Position numbers and translations under genes: made by a program
Source of the DNA: Anaerolineae bacterium
GTDB lineage: Bacteria; Chloroflexota; Anaerolineae; UBA4142; SHND01
Length of the DNA: 64,000 nt
Direction: 5' to 3'
NCBI GenBank assembly: GCA_021463195.1
Contig: JAJTXZ010000006.1
Span: 40,482-104,481 of the forward strand
The notes under the pieces: generated by a model
What the model was told of the DNA's origin: nothing
The model's input: the letters and a program-made list of their open reading frames with translations, nothing else
Databases searched by the model: none
In this document: positions 1-9,079 of the stretch, piece by piece
Position numbering within the stretch: position 1 is the stretch's first letter
Layout of the letters: every line of letters begins with the position of its first letter

Positions 1-1539
1 GTCTACCGCGCGCCCTTCTTCCAACGCAATCAGCGAACCAATCAACGGCATTTCGGCGAAATAACGCAATTTGAACGCGGGAAAACGCGACGTGATCCCG
101 CCCAAGCGTCGCTTGTGGTCGAACGTTTGATAAAACTGCGCCACATCATCCGTCTTGCCTTGCATGACAATGCTGCCGCGCCAGCCGAGCGGAATTTCCA
201 AAATCGTAAAATCGCCGGGCAGCGCGCGCGCGATCTCGAACATTGACGGCACCCGAATTTCCGTCGTCGGAATCGGCGCGACCAGTTGTTCAAACACCAA
301 CAGCGCGGTTAATGCGGCGAAAACGAATTTGCCCCACGCCGCGCGCGCATTCAACAGCCACAGCGCGCCCAGCGCGACGAGCGGCGCGAGCGCCAACATC
401 AACATTACATTGAACCGCGCGGGATAGCGATTCGCGTTTACGAACGGAATCAGCCGCAGCAGCGCGAACGGCATCGGCACATTCGTATCCGCGCCGCCGA
501 GATACAGCGTCGTCCCGAACATCAAGAGCGCGAACAAAAACGCGGCGCTGATCCAAAACCAAACGAACGCGATTTTGCGATTGGCGTACACGCCCAAAAT
601 CGCAAAGCTCAAAACCGCCCAACCGATAAAGGCGTAACTCGTATTCGCCGTCGTGATGCTTGCTGACCACGCGCCGAGCAGCGGATGCTGCGTCGAGGGC
701 AAGAAAAATGAAATCGGTTCCGCTGAAAAAATAAAAATGCGTCCGACGCCTTCCGTCAGATAATAGCCATAGCGTTGAAAATCCGCCGCGAGCGAAAAGA
801 TGAGCGGACTGATGCCGACGAGCGCAATGGCGCTTGCGACAAGCAAACTCGAAATTGTTTGCTTGAGCGCGCGGCGTTTTACAATCAACAGATACGCCAA
901 ATAAAAAATGGTCAGCAGCGCGAGAAACGGCAGATACGTCAATTCCGTCCACGCGGTGAAAATCAAAAACAGCGCAAGCATGAACGCGTTGCGCCAGCCC
1001 TTGTCCAGACGCAGCAAATAGAGCGCATAGTACGGCAGCCATTGATTGCTGATGAGCATGAAATGTCCGGCGACGACATAATTCAAATGCCACGCGCCGA
1101 ATCCGTACAAGGCGCCCGCAAGCATTGCCGCGCCATCAGCATAACGCGCCTGCGCCAAATTCAATCGCGCCAAAATTTCGCGCGTAAACAAAAACGCGCC
1201 GAACGCGCCAAGCGCCAGCGCGCCATAGACCAGCAAATTTTGCGCGACAATGACGCCGAATATTAACTGGAGGGGAATCGAGAGAATCCCGTTCAAAAAA
1301 ACGGGCGTGTACGCGACGAGATTCAAGCCGAGCGGATAAAATAAATAATCGGTGGTGAATGGCGCGCGTCCCAAATCCAACAGCGCATACCGCGTCCACC
1401 ACAGACTCCACGTCTGCGCGGGCCCATCGGTGTCGTGTCCGGGAATGTGCGTGCCTAATTGCAACGCGAGCGGATACGTCAAAACGACGGCGAGGAAAAG
1501 ATAAAACGCAAACAGCGCGAAGATTTTGTGACGAGTCAT
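1..1539 (-). CDS. YfhO-like multi-membrane protein (3' end cut by window edge)
   Basis: The frame stays open from an ATG at 1539 to the first base of the window, so at least 513 residues are present and the C-terminus is missing. The N-terminus is one membrane span (about residues 5-22) followed by a short loop with the conserved run TYPLALQL and a segment around YLFYPLGLN, then many more spans. The same order of motifs, including NRYPARFNVML, recurs in the protein at 26220-28946, so the two are paralogues. In this family a large extracytoplasmic C-terminal domain follows the membrane part, and the role is thought to be transfer of lipid-linked sugars, but no substrate can be named. No clear Shine-Dalgarno precedes the ATG. 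Confidence 0.75.
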   Translation of the reverse strand, partial: MTRHKIFALFAFYLFLAVVLTYPLALQLGTHIPGHDTDGPAQTWSLWWTRYALLDLGRAPFTTDYLFYPLGLNLVAYTPVFLNGILSIPLQLIFGVIVAQNLLVYGALALGAFGAFLFTREILARLNLAQARYADGAAMLAGALYGFGAWHLNYVVAGHFMLISNQWLPYYALYLLRLDKGWRNAFMLALFLIFTAWTELTYLPFLALLTIFYLAYLLIVKRRALKQTISSLLVASAIALVGISPLIFSLAADFQRYGYYLTEGVGRIFIFSAEPISFFLPSTQHPLLGAWSASITTANTSYAFIGWAVLSFAILGVYANRKIAFVWFWISAAFLFALLMFGTTLYLGGADTNVPMPFALLRLIPFVNANRYPARFNVMLMLALAPLVALGALWLLNARAAWGKFVFAALTALLVFEQLVAPIPTTEIRVPSMFEIARALPGDFTILEIPLGWRGSIVMQGKTDDVAQFYQTFDHKRRLGGITSRFPAFKLRYFAEMPLIGSLIALEEGRAVD

Positions 1540-1589
1540 GCTGAATCAAAGGCAAGGAATCTTAGCACAAGCCCTATGTCGCGCCAAAA

Positions 1590-1630
1590 ATCAAAACGCG
1601 CGGCGTTACTGGCACGCCGCGCGTTTTGAT
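1590..1630 (-). terminator. Rho-independent terminator of the CXXCH protein gene
   Basis: Perfect 17-base arms at 1590-1606 and 1614-1630 enclose a 7-base loop. Read on the minus strand the stem is followed by a short T-run, 17 bases after the stop codon of the gene ending at 1647. Confidence 0.8.
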
Positions 1631-1646
1631 TAAAAAAATGGCAAAG

Positions 1647-2612
1647 CTATTTTTGCAACAGACTCGGCAAGAATTCGTCGCAGAATTTAGGATCTTTGGA
1701 ATCGCAGGTCTCGAAATCGAATTCTTCGCCATGACACGAAGTGCAGAAATCGCGAATGCGGCTTTTGACACGTTCAAAATTCACGCTCACCGGCACCGAA
1801 TTATTATTATAGTTGGTGACGCGCGCGTACCACGTTCCGCCGCCCGGCGCGCGTCCCGTCCAGAAAAGATCATGCCCTTCATTTTTGTTTTTCGAGCCGA
1901 CGCCAATCGGTTTTTGGCCCCAAAAATCTGTGGTACCAGGGCTATAAATCGCGAGTTCAATGTTCTGGACGCCACCGGTATCCGCCCACACATAAAGACG
2001 CTGCAGCGACTCCATCTTGAACCAGAGACTTGCGCCGGGGTCAATAAAAGCCGTGCTGCCGTCGGGCGTCCGCGCGCTGCCGGGGTTATCACCCGCGGGC
2101 ATGGGCGCGGCGGGCATTGACGCGGGCGCGGCGGCGCGTTTTGCGGCTTGACGCGCGGCAGCTTGCTGTTGCGCCAATTTTTGCGCGAGACGTTCGTTCT
2201 GCCGACGCGTTTGTTCTTGGACCATCAATTCGATGCGACGCGTGTGCAGCGGCGTATTGCCCGTATCCAACAGTTTGGCGGATGATAACAAACTCGCCAA
2301 TTCCGCATCGGATTTTTGCGGCAGCTGTTGAGACAAGGCAATCAATTCTGAAGTGGAGGTGGACGTCGCGCCGCTCAATTTTGACGCAATAAATGTAATC
2401 AGATTGCTTTGCAAACGCGCCAAATCCACATCCGGGCCGAGCATCGCATTGTTTCTGCCCGCGCCGCCACCCTCTTCTGACGCGATATCCAAAGTCCGAA
2501 AGACACAGCTGGCGCCTTCGTTCAAGACGCACCCGAACACCGACCCCGACATAAATAACATCAATCCTACTGCCAAGCTAATGGCAAGCGCGGCGATTCT
2601 TTTGGGATTCAC
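1647..2612 (-). CDS. Secreted protein with PPC-like domain and a C-terminal CXXCH motif
   Basis: A GTG start at 2612 is chosen because AAGGAGG lies just upstream. The 321-residue product opens with a signal peptide (about residues 5-27). An Ala/Gln/Arg-rich helical stretch follows (about 125-165). Then comes a beta-rich domain (about 185-285) that resembles the N-terminal domain of the divergent neighbour at 3012: both share a WF aromatic pair, a prolyl-IG turn and a GTWY/GTYY strand. The last 35 residues carry CTSCH followed by three further cysteines. CXXCH can bind haem c covalently, but with one motif and nearby cysteines a zinc or disulphide site is equally possible. No known full-length family is recognised. 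Confidence 0.75.
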   Translation of the reverse strand: MNPKRIAALAISLAVGLMLFMSGSVFGCVLNEGASCVFRTLDIASEEGGGAGRNNAMLGPDVDLARLQSNLITFIASKLSGATSTSTSELIALSQQLPQKSDAELASLLSSAKLLDTGNTPLHTRRIELMVQEQTRRQNERLAQKLAQQQAAARQAAKRAAAPASMPAAPMPAGDNPGSARTPDGSTAFIDPGASLWFKMESLQRLYVWADTGGVQNIELAIYSPGTTDFWGQKPIGVGSKNKNEGHDLFWTGRAPGGGTWYARVTNYNNNSVPVSVNFERVKSRIRDFCTSCHGEEFDFETCDSKDPKFCDEFLPSLLQK

Positions 2613-3011
2613 GGCTCCTCCTTACGCTCGAACGCTTCGCCGTAAATAAATATATTCCGCGCGCGCGCAAGTTTACGGCGCGGAATTAAAAAAAACCGTC
2701 TCCTGCCCGCAAGTGACGGACGACGAGACTAGAAAAAAAGTCCAACGGCTCAACCATCCGATAGCGTCCGAATGGCAAGCGTATAAAGGGCGAAGCGCAA
2801 GCTGGTCAAATCATACACAATTTTTCCGCGCTTGACAAGACCCTCGCGCTTTTTTTTTATATTCCATATTGAATCCGCGTCAAGAAATAGGTATAATTGC
2901 TTTATGTAGTTTTATTTTGTCTATAATTGGTAGCGCATAAAGACGATTCTCAATCTGAGCGTAAACCGAGCGTTTTGTCGCTTGGGCGGCGCGTGATTTT
3001 TCGGTGCGACT
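2613..3011. other. Divergent intergenic region, about 400 bases
   Basis: This gap separates two divergent genes for secreted proteins that share a domain. It contains the ribosome-binding site of the minus-strand gene (2616-2622), a good plus-strand promoter candidate (2869-2897), and A/T-runs. No open frame with coding character and no recognisable riboswitch were found. Confidence 0.6.
2869..2897 (+). promoter_or_regulatory. Sigma-70-type promoter for the beta-helix genes
   Basis: TTGAAT at 2869-2874, a 17-base spacer, then TATAAT at 2892-2897. A second TATAAT at 2922-2927 has no good -35 box. Transcription would start about 110 bases before the ATG at 3012. Confidence 0.45.
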
Positions 3012-4685
3012 ATGCTGCGATACATTGTTTATTTCGGTTGCGCCTTGTTCAGTCTTTTTTTCTCGATAACCTGCCCTCTTTACGCGGCAGGCGAAGAGCC
3101 CGCGACCGCGCTGTCGCCGGATGGAACGCTGCGCACACTCGCGGCAAACGCGGAAACGTGGTTTCGTTTTGACTATGGCGGCAGCCACAGCCCTCTGCAA
3201 ATTGAATTGACGGACAGCGGATTAGCGGACATCCGCTTTTCCCTCCACACGCCGGAACAACTCGCGGACTGGCGGCGTGGGTTAGCGCTCAAAGCGATTG
3301 GACAAATCGCGCGCGCGGGCGGAGTGCCGAATGATAATCTGAGATGGGCAGGACATTTTCAAGCCGCCGGAACTTATTACATTGTCGTCCGCAATTTAAT
3401 GAATATAACGGTCAGCTACCGACTCGTTGTTTCTGGACCGACAATCTCGAGCTCTCCGAATACTGCTGATCAAGCCTCCAATTCGCAGGCCACAAACACC
3501 GCTTCTTCCTCCTCTCTGCCTACAAACTCAAACATTCCTTCATCCGCGCCATCGGCGGAATTCGCGATTGGCGGCATAGTGACCTTGACGCCTGATGCGG
3601 CGCAAGCCCTCGCCTCCAAAAATAGTGGCGTTATTATCTTGACACGTTCGACCCGTTTGATTGCAGGCGCGGTGTATCCAAACGTTAGTTTTCAGTTAGC
3701 CAAATCCGGCGTGCAACTTGTCGGCGACCCCAATCATCCGCCAACAATTATTGCGCCGGCAGGCAAATACGGAATCGTCGCGCATAACGTCATTGCGCCC
3801 ACAGTCAAATTTATCAATATCCAAACCAGCACGCTAGCGCAAGATCAATGGAAATGGTATTCCGACATTACTAATTACATCAGCGATGATGCCAAGTACG
3901 GCGGTATCCTCTTCAAAGATACTCAAATTGGCGTCATTCGCAATGTCACGATTATTGGAGCGGATGGCACCACTGACGGCGCAAGTCACAGCGCGGGTAT
4001 TTCGGGAATCACCTTGCTCAATACCATCGCCACACTCGTCGCTAAAAATAAATTGAATGGCAATATCTTTGGCATCATTATCGCGGGCGGCAAGGACAAT
4101 CTGCTTTTGGATAATGTCATTCAAGAAAATATCCGTCAGGGTCTGGTCCCTGGCACTGGCGACCTTTGTAATGGTTGCGATTCCGCTGCCATCGCCATCA
4201 CATATGGCTCGGGCGCAAGTCAATCGCGCAACAACATCATCGGGCTTCCAGGACATGGCAATTGGATTAGCGGCGGCAATGGCATCTTTGTCATTTTCAA
4301 TGGCGTTCGCCAAACCGGCGCGGGCGCAGGCAATTTTAATTTCTTTGTTGAAAATAATATCGCGGCAGAATGGAATGGCGTTGAAGCGGTAGCCACAGAG
4401 GGAAATATCTTTGCGCGCAATATTATCAATTTTTCAAAAAATACGGTCGGCTATTGGATGACCGGTTCCACATTTACGATGGACAGTCGCTATGAGGAGG
4501 GAATGTTGGGCGCGCTAGGCAAGATCCAAGTTCAAATTACAGACAAGCGTTTTGGTTATAACCTTTCCGGAGTGATGCATGTTGTTGAAAATCCGCAGCT
4601 ACCCGACCTTGCCGCGCTGCCGTCCGCCGCACGCGAATTTTTGCGCCAGCAGCCGCCGCACAGTCCCTACGAACCAATTCCATAA
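3012..4685 (+). CDS. Secreted right-handed parallel beta-helix protein with N-terminal PPC-like domain
   Basis: The 557-residue product has a signal peptide (about 1-25), a beta-sandwich domain (about 30-140) like the one in the divergent neighbour, a Ser/Thr/Asn-rich linker (about 145-180) and then repeated short strands rich in Asn, Gly, Ile and Val with turns such as NVTIIGADG and NNIIGLPG. This is the pattern of pectate-lyase/NosD-type parallel beta-helices. These domains bind or cleave polysaccharides or act as surface scaffolds; no catalytic triad can be assigned. It is followed 30 bases later by a second beta-helix gene, so the two are probably co-transcribed. Confidence 0.75.
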   Translation: MLRYIVYFGCALFSLFFSITCPLYAAGEEPATALSPDGTLRTLAANAETWFRFDYGGSHSPLQIELTDSGLADIRFSLHTPEQLADWRRGLALKAIGQIARAGGVPNDNLRWAGHFQAAGTYYIVVRNLMNITVSYRLVVSGPTISSSPNTADQASNSQATNTASSSSLPTNSNIPSSAPSAEFAIGGIVTLTPDAAQALASKNSGVIILTRSTRLIAGAVYPNVSFQLAKSGVQLVGDPNHPPTIIAPAGKYGIVAHNVIAPTVKFINIQTSTLAQDQWKWYSDITNYISDDAKYGGILFKDTQIGVIRNVTIIGADGTTDGASHSAGISGITLLNTIATLVAKNKLNGNIFGIIIAGGKDNLLLDNVIQENIRQGLVPGTGDLCNGCDSAAIAITYGSGASQSRNNIIGLPGHGNWISGGNGIFVIFNGVRQTGAGAGNFNFFVENNIAAEWNGVEAVATEGNIFARNIINFSKNTVGYWMTGSTFTMDSRYEEGMLGALGKIQVQITDKRFGYNLSGVMHVVENPQLPDLAALPSAAREFLRQQPPHSPYEPIP

Positions 4686-4715
4686 TTCGCGCCGCTGCGC
4701 GCAGGGAGCTCTATT

Positions 4716-6089
4716 ATGTCTCATCCTCGTTCCCCACTCATACCCAAATCTTTGATCTGGAGTCTGTGCGCGCTCTTGCTTTTGGTAGCGCCTATTCCGC
4801 TTTATGCCAACGCGCGTCTCGACAACACATCGGGTGCGCGAGATTCTCTTGCCGCGCCGCGCGCCGAAGGCGGCAGCGCCATTGATTCGTGTCGCGAAAT
4901 CAATGCCCCAGGTTTTTATCAGCTCGTGACGAACTTGCAAGACAGTTGGAGCTGTATCGCCATTGCGGCAAACAATGTCACGCTCGACTGCGATCACAAA
5001 AGCATCGCAGGCAAAAATTTTCTGGGTCCCGGCATTTTGATCAAACGCTATGGGCCTCCGCCCGGCCTTCGCCCGGAAAATATCGAAATCCGCAACTGCA
5101 AGATTTTCAACCATCAGTACGGCATCTTGGTCGAAGAGGGGCGAAATATTCGCGTCCTCAATAACAATCTATCCAATAATTTCGATGACACGCATGGCTC
5201 TTATTTTGGTCCGTGGATGGGCGCGATGGACGGCGGCGGCTTGCGGATGGACCAGACCCAAGACGGATTGGTCCAAGGCAATATCTCGAATCGTTCAAGT
5301 AACGGCATTGATTTGCGCGATAGCGAGCGCATCATCGTGCAAAACAATGAGACGACGATGAACAGTGGTTTTGGTATTTTGCTTTGGAATACGAGCCACA
5401 GCCGTGTTGTCGGCAATACCGCCAATGATAACAGCCGCTGGTGCACTATTACCGATGGACAGTGGAAAAATTGGGTCGTGCAAGGTTGCGATACCGCTGC
5501 GATTATGCTGCAAGACGGTTCCAACTATAACGAAATCGCCGACAATACACTCATCGGACAAAACGGCGACGGCATTTTTATTCGCGCGCACGGCGGGATG
5601 CGCTGCGGCGATGGCAACCGCGTTATCAATAATCGAATTTATGGCGCGATTTGGAACAGCATCGAAGTCGGTTTTTGCAATGGCGTGCTCATCAGCGGCA
5701 ACTATATCGAACGATCGAAAATCGGCGTGTGGATTTCCTTTATGGACAATGTCCAAATCTTGAACAATACTTTTGTCAATGTGGATACGTACGGCATCGC
5801 GCTCAAAGATTCGCCCAAGGCGCAGGTGCGCGGCAATGTTTTTCGCGACAGCCCGGAAGGGGTATATGTTTTTTGGGACCCCAGCAATGCTATCATGCTG
5901 CGCAAGCCGCTAGCGAGCTACGCCTCGCACAGCAGCAACATTACAGGCAATTCGTTTCACAACATGCGAACCGCCGGAATCCATTTCAAAGATTCTACAC
6001 GCAACTTTGTCAGCGACAACCGCTTTGAAAACGTTCCCACTCCGTATTGGCTCGAAGGCGATGTCAGCCAGAATCTGATTTCACCCTAA
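4716..6089 (+). CDS. Secreted right-handed parallel beta-helix (NosD-like) protein
   Basis: The 457-residue product begins with a signal peptide (about 10-30) and then shows regular coils of about 22-24 residues from about residue 70 to the end. The coils have Asn ladders (NNVTLDC, NNNLSNN, NNETTMN, NNTFVN) and alternate ILV strands. This is characteristic of NosD/CASH-type beta-helix domains that bind carbohydrates. It lacks the N-terminal beta-sandwich of its upstream neighbour. A strong hairpin terminator starts 17 bases after its stop, closing the two-gene unit. Confidence 0.75.
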   Translation: MSHPRSPLIPKSLIWSLCALLLLVAPIPLYANARLDNTSGARDSLAAPRAEGGSAIDSCREINAPGFYQLVTNLQDSWSCIAIAANNVTLDCDHKSIAGKNFLGPGILIKRYGPPPGLRPENIEIRNCKIFNHQYGILVEEGRNIRVLNNNLSNNFDDTHGSYFGPWMGAMDGGGLRMDQTQDGLVQGNISNRSSNGIDLRDSERIIVQNNETTMNSGFGILLWNTSHSRVVGNTANDNSRWCTITDGQWKNWVVQGCDTAAIMLQDGSNYNEIADNTLIGQNGDGIFIRAHGGMRCGDGNRVINNRIYGAIWNSIEVGFCNGVLISGNYIERSKIGVWISFMDNVQILNNTFVNVDTYGIALKDSPKAQVRGNVFRDSPEGVYVFWDPSNAIMLRKPLASYASHSSNITGNSFHNMRTAGIHFKDSTRNFVSDNRFENVPTPYWLEGDVSQNLISP

Positions 6090-6106
6090 CAGTTGTTTCA
6101 AAATAA

Positions 6107-6134
6107 GAAACCCGTCCACCTTTGGACGGGTTTC
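6107..6134. terminator. Bidirectional hairpin terminator between convergent genes
   Basis: Twelve-base perfect arms (6107-6118 and 6123-6134) around a four-base loop, between the stop at 6089 (+) and the stop at 6163 (-). T-rich bases follow on the plus strand. Confidence 0.8.
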
Positions 6135-6162
6135 GCTTTGTGATTATTTGCAAATATATCGT

Positions 6163-7065
6163 TCAATTTCGGCACGCCCAACCGTATGCCACCGGGTCTC
6201 GGAGGTACGCGTTCGGCGCATCAGGGTGCTGAGTGCGACATGCTTCATTCATATCAATGCCGCCCAGACGAAAACCGTTGCGATAACAACCCCACGAATA
6301 CGGATCATTGAAATTCGTAAAATTAGAATACGCGCCCGCGCCATTCTTGAACGCGCAATAATCGTTGAGATTCACCAACTTTTCGACGTACACGGAAGGC
6401 GGCACAACGGGCGGAGGTACCACTGGCGGCGGCACAACAGGCGGGGGAGCGCCGACATAAACCGTTGTCTGCGGATAGCTATATCCTCCGCCATATTGCA
6501 CGACTGTCAGAAAATAGGTCGTTGTCGTATAGAGACAAACCCAACGACTCTCGTGTCCTGTCACGCCCTGTCCCTGAAAGTATATTTGATTTACGCCATC
6601 TATATCCCAGCGGAGCGTGGTGCATTGTCCGGGGGCGATATATTGAGGATTTGCGTAAAATAAGCCCGTGCCACCCGTGTTTCCGCCACCACCACCACCG
6701 CCGCCGCGAGTGGGAAAGCTGCCGTTTACATCATAATAAAAATTATGCGTTTCGACATAGCCGTCCGAAAATCGCGCCGTCATTACATAATTCACGTGGC
6801 GCTCGCCCTTGTTTTTGAAAGGGCAGACATATTTGGGCTGAACATCATAATTATCCAACGGAGCTTCATCGCCAGCCCCGCTGTTCAGCGCGAGCCAGGG
6901 CCAACCCCAGGGGGAATTGATATAAATATAAATGTTCGCGCAACCATCGCTCGTGTTCTCAACCCAATAAGAAATCCGATCACCACCCTGCGCTTGAGCG
7001 CTCTGAACAATACCCAATGCCGCAAAGAGCAACGCGGCGAGCCCGACCCATACACGATGCTTCAT
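6163..7065 (-). CDS. Secreted protein with Gly and Pro-Val linkers and a Cys-rich C-terminal domain
   Basis: The start at 7065 is preferred to an upstream ATG because AAAGGAGGT lies directly before it and a clean signal peptide follows (AQA cleavage about residue 25). The 300-residue mature protein has a beta-rich N-terminal domain with paired cysteines, a poly-Gly linker, a second small Cys-containing domain, a linker of three PPPVV repeats, and a final domain of about 60 residues with four cysteines. That last domain resembles small unnamed Cys-paired modules seen in secreted proteins of actinobacteria and Chloroflexi. Function unknown; probably an extracellular binding protein. Confidence 0.65.
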   Translation of the reverse strand: MKHRVWVGLAALLFAALGIVQSAQAQGGDRISYWVENTSDGCANIYIYINSPWGWPWLALNSGAGDEAPLDNYDVQPKYVCPFKNKGERHVNYVMTARFSDGYVETHNFYYDVNGSFPTRGGGGGGGGNTGGTGLFYANPQYIAPGQCTTLRWDIDGVNQIYFQGQGVTGHESRWVCLYTTTTYFLTVVQYGGGYSYPQTTVYVGAPPPVVPPPVVPPPVVPPSVYVEKLVNLNDYCAFKNGAGAYSNFTNFNDPYSWGCYRNGFRLGGIDMNEACRTQHPDAPNAYLRDPVAYGWACRN

Positions 7066-7177
7066 GGTTCGACCTCCTTTTTGTCGAAAAACCCATAAAA
7101 GATTATTTGCCTGCGGCAATTATCGCGCAAAATATAAATAGGGTCAATAGATTTTTAATAATAATTTAACTTTTTTT

Positions 7178-9079
7178 TCAACGCGGCGCGTACAATACCA
7201 ACGTCACCCCGTCCTCAAACGCCATGCGCCGCGCTTGAGCCCAATTCTCCGCCAACCAATCGCGCATTGGATTCGGCGCAGCCACCGCGTCGTCATAGAC
7301 GAACCATACGCGCGCGTATTCTTGCCCCAACCGCGTCACCAATGCTTGCGTCGGCGCATCCCAACGCGCGGGATCGCGGCTCAAGCCGTACCATTTCAAC
7401 GACGCGCGATTTGTATTGAAAAAATAACGCGCCTGCGCGTCATCGTTAAGAATCAGAACATCTTGCGCCAGCGCTTCACGCTGTATCGTCGCCAATAATT
7501 TTTTGTAACCTTCATTGCCGCCCAGACGCGGATCGTCGGGATAACGCGACATCACCGCCAGCGTCAGTAAAATTGTCAAGACGATACCGCTCCACAGCGC
7601 GGCGCGCGACATGCGCGCGCCACGCGTCGCGCGCGCGAGCAGATACAACGCAAACAAAACAATGCCGAACGACAGCGCGAGCGCAATCCAATCCACCTGC
7701 GCGCCGTTCGCGTTCACGCGCAGCCACGCAAATTCCAAATTCGTCGGTTTGAAAATTCGCCAATGCCCGATGAGCGGCGAAAGCGCAGGTTGAAAAATCG
7801 CGTCCCAATCCGCGTTCGGAAAATTTTTCAACAACGCCAAACGGTACGTCAAGGCATGCACCCCCACACCCGCGAGCGCGTTCACAAAACTGAGCGCGAC
7901 AAGCAGCGCGAAAACAAAACGCAGCGCGTACAACGCAAAACGCGAAACCTGCGGCGGCGCTTCAATGAGTAATTTCAAAAATGGCGCGCACAACAACACC
8001 AAAAACGGCAGCGTCGGCACGAGAAACCGCGCCGCCCAATTTGTGCCACCCCACCAGTAATACCAAGCGGAAAAAAGGAGCAGGTAGCAAATAGCAAGCG
8101 CCAAAACAAAGAATAGTTCGCGGCGATGCGTTTTCGAAAATCGCCAAATGCCGAACGGCAGCGCGGCGAGAAACGGCGCGTACACAAACAATCCTTTGCC
8201 CGGACTAAACAACAAACCATACGCGCCGAGCAAGATATTGTTGCTAAAATCTTCGTCCGCGCGATAACCGGTCGTGAACGGATTTTGGAACCGAATGTAA
8301 TTGTAAAAAAGGATGGAAAGCGCGCATAATAGGATCGGAAATAAAAATATCCCGACAGCGCGCCATCGAATTCGAAGCGGCGAATTTCCGCGCGCGCTCA
8401 AGTCAATTTCCGCAAAAGCATACAGCGCATACAGCGGCGCAAGCAAAATATTCGTCGTCCGCGTCGCGATTGCCAAGCCCAATAAAATTCCCGCAAACAA
8501 CACATCGCGCGTTTTCCAGGTCGCGCGATAACGCAACAAAAAATAAAACGCGGCGAATAGCGTCGCTAATGCGAACGGTTCGCTCCAAAATTCTTTGGCA
8601 TACGTCCACGCCGGCGTCGCCAGACCAAATAATAGCGCCGCAGCCAGCGAAACCGCGATTGAAAATTCCAAGCGCCGCGCGGCGAGATATACAAACGCGC
8701 CCGCCGCCGCGATCGCGATCGCGCTCGCCAAAACGGGCAACGCCATCAAACCGAACGTCGGCACGCGCAACGCAAGCGCATACAATGGCGCGGCGAGCAG
8801 CGCTGCGCCATAACCGTATTTGCTGTACGCCTCGCCATCCGGCGCGGGCGCGCTTTTGGTTCCAAAAAATGTCCACATCTGGTCGGTCGAAACGTCGCCG
8901 CGTTTCATCGCGCTTTCCGTCACCGCGAACATCGAAAGCCCGTCCGACGAGGTGATGCGTCCGCTGAACGTGAGCAAATATACGCCGAATAAAAAGAGCG
9001 CCAAGAAAATAGCTATCGCGGCGTCGGACGGCACACAACGGATAACAGACGCCGTGTTATGATTTAGTGGCTGCTTCAT
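7178..9079 (-). CDS. GT-C-type glycosyltransferase-like membrane protein
   Basis: The product of 633 residues has about twelve hydrophobic spans in its first 470 residues and a soluble C-terminal domain of about 150 residues. The first external loop carries acidic residues in the SSDG region, as expected for GT-C (family 39/87-like) enzymes that use polyprenyl-phosphate sugars. The ATG at 9079 lies inside the end of the upstream glycosyltransferase gene (23-base overlap), which suggests translational coupling. A longer in-frame extension upstream reads through that gene and lacks membrane character, so it is rejected. Substrate unknown. Confidence 0.7.
   Translation of the reverse strand: MKQPLNHNTASVIRCVPSDAAIAIFLALFLFGVYLLTFSGRITSSDGLSMFAVTESAMKRGDVSTDQMWTFFGTKSAPAPDGEAYSKYGYGAALLAAPLYALALRVPTFGLMALPVLASAIAIAAAGAFVYLAARRLEFSIAVSLAAALLFGLATPAWTYAKEFWSEPFALATLFAAFYFLLRYRATWKTRDVLFAGILLGLAIATRTTNILLAPLYALYAFAEIDLSARGNSPLRIRWRAVGIFLFPILLCALSILFYNYIRFQNPFTTGYRADEDFSNNILLGAYGLLFSPGKGLFVYAPFLAALPFGIWRFSKTHRRELFFVLALAICYLLLFSAWYYWWGGTNWAARFLVPTLPFLVLLCAPFLKLLIEAPPQVSRFALYALRFVFALLVALSFVNALAGVGVHALTYRLALLKNFPNADWDAIFQPALSPLIGHWRIFKPTNLEFAWLRVNANGAQVDWIALALSFGIVLFALYLLARATRGARMSRAALWSGIVLTILLTLAVMSRYPDDPRLGGNEGYKKLLATIQREALAQDVLILNDDAQARYFFNTNRASLKWYGLSRDPARWDAPTQALVTRLGQEYARVWFVYDDAVAAPNPMRDWLAENWAQARRMAFEDGVTLVLYAPR

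Noticed and set aside
775..1266. Plus-strand open frame over the truncated membrane protein
   Set aside because: Antisense shadow of the minus-strand frame that runs through 1-1539; codon pattern and homology support the latter.
2700..2800. Possible riboswitch in the divergent gap
   Set aside because: No conserved core or stable multi-stem fold could be recognised, and the genes next to it give no metabolite link.
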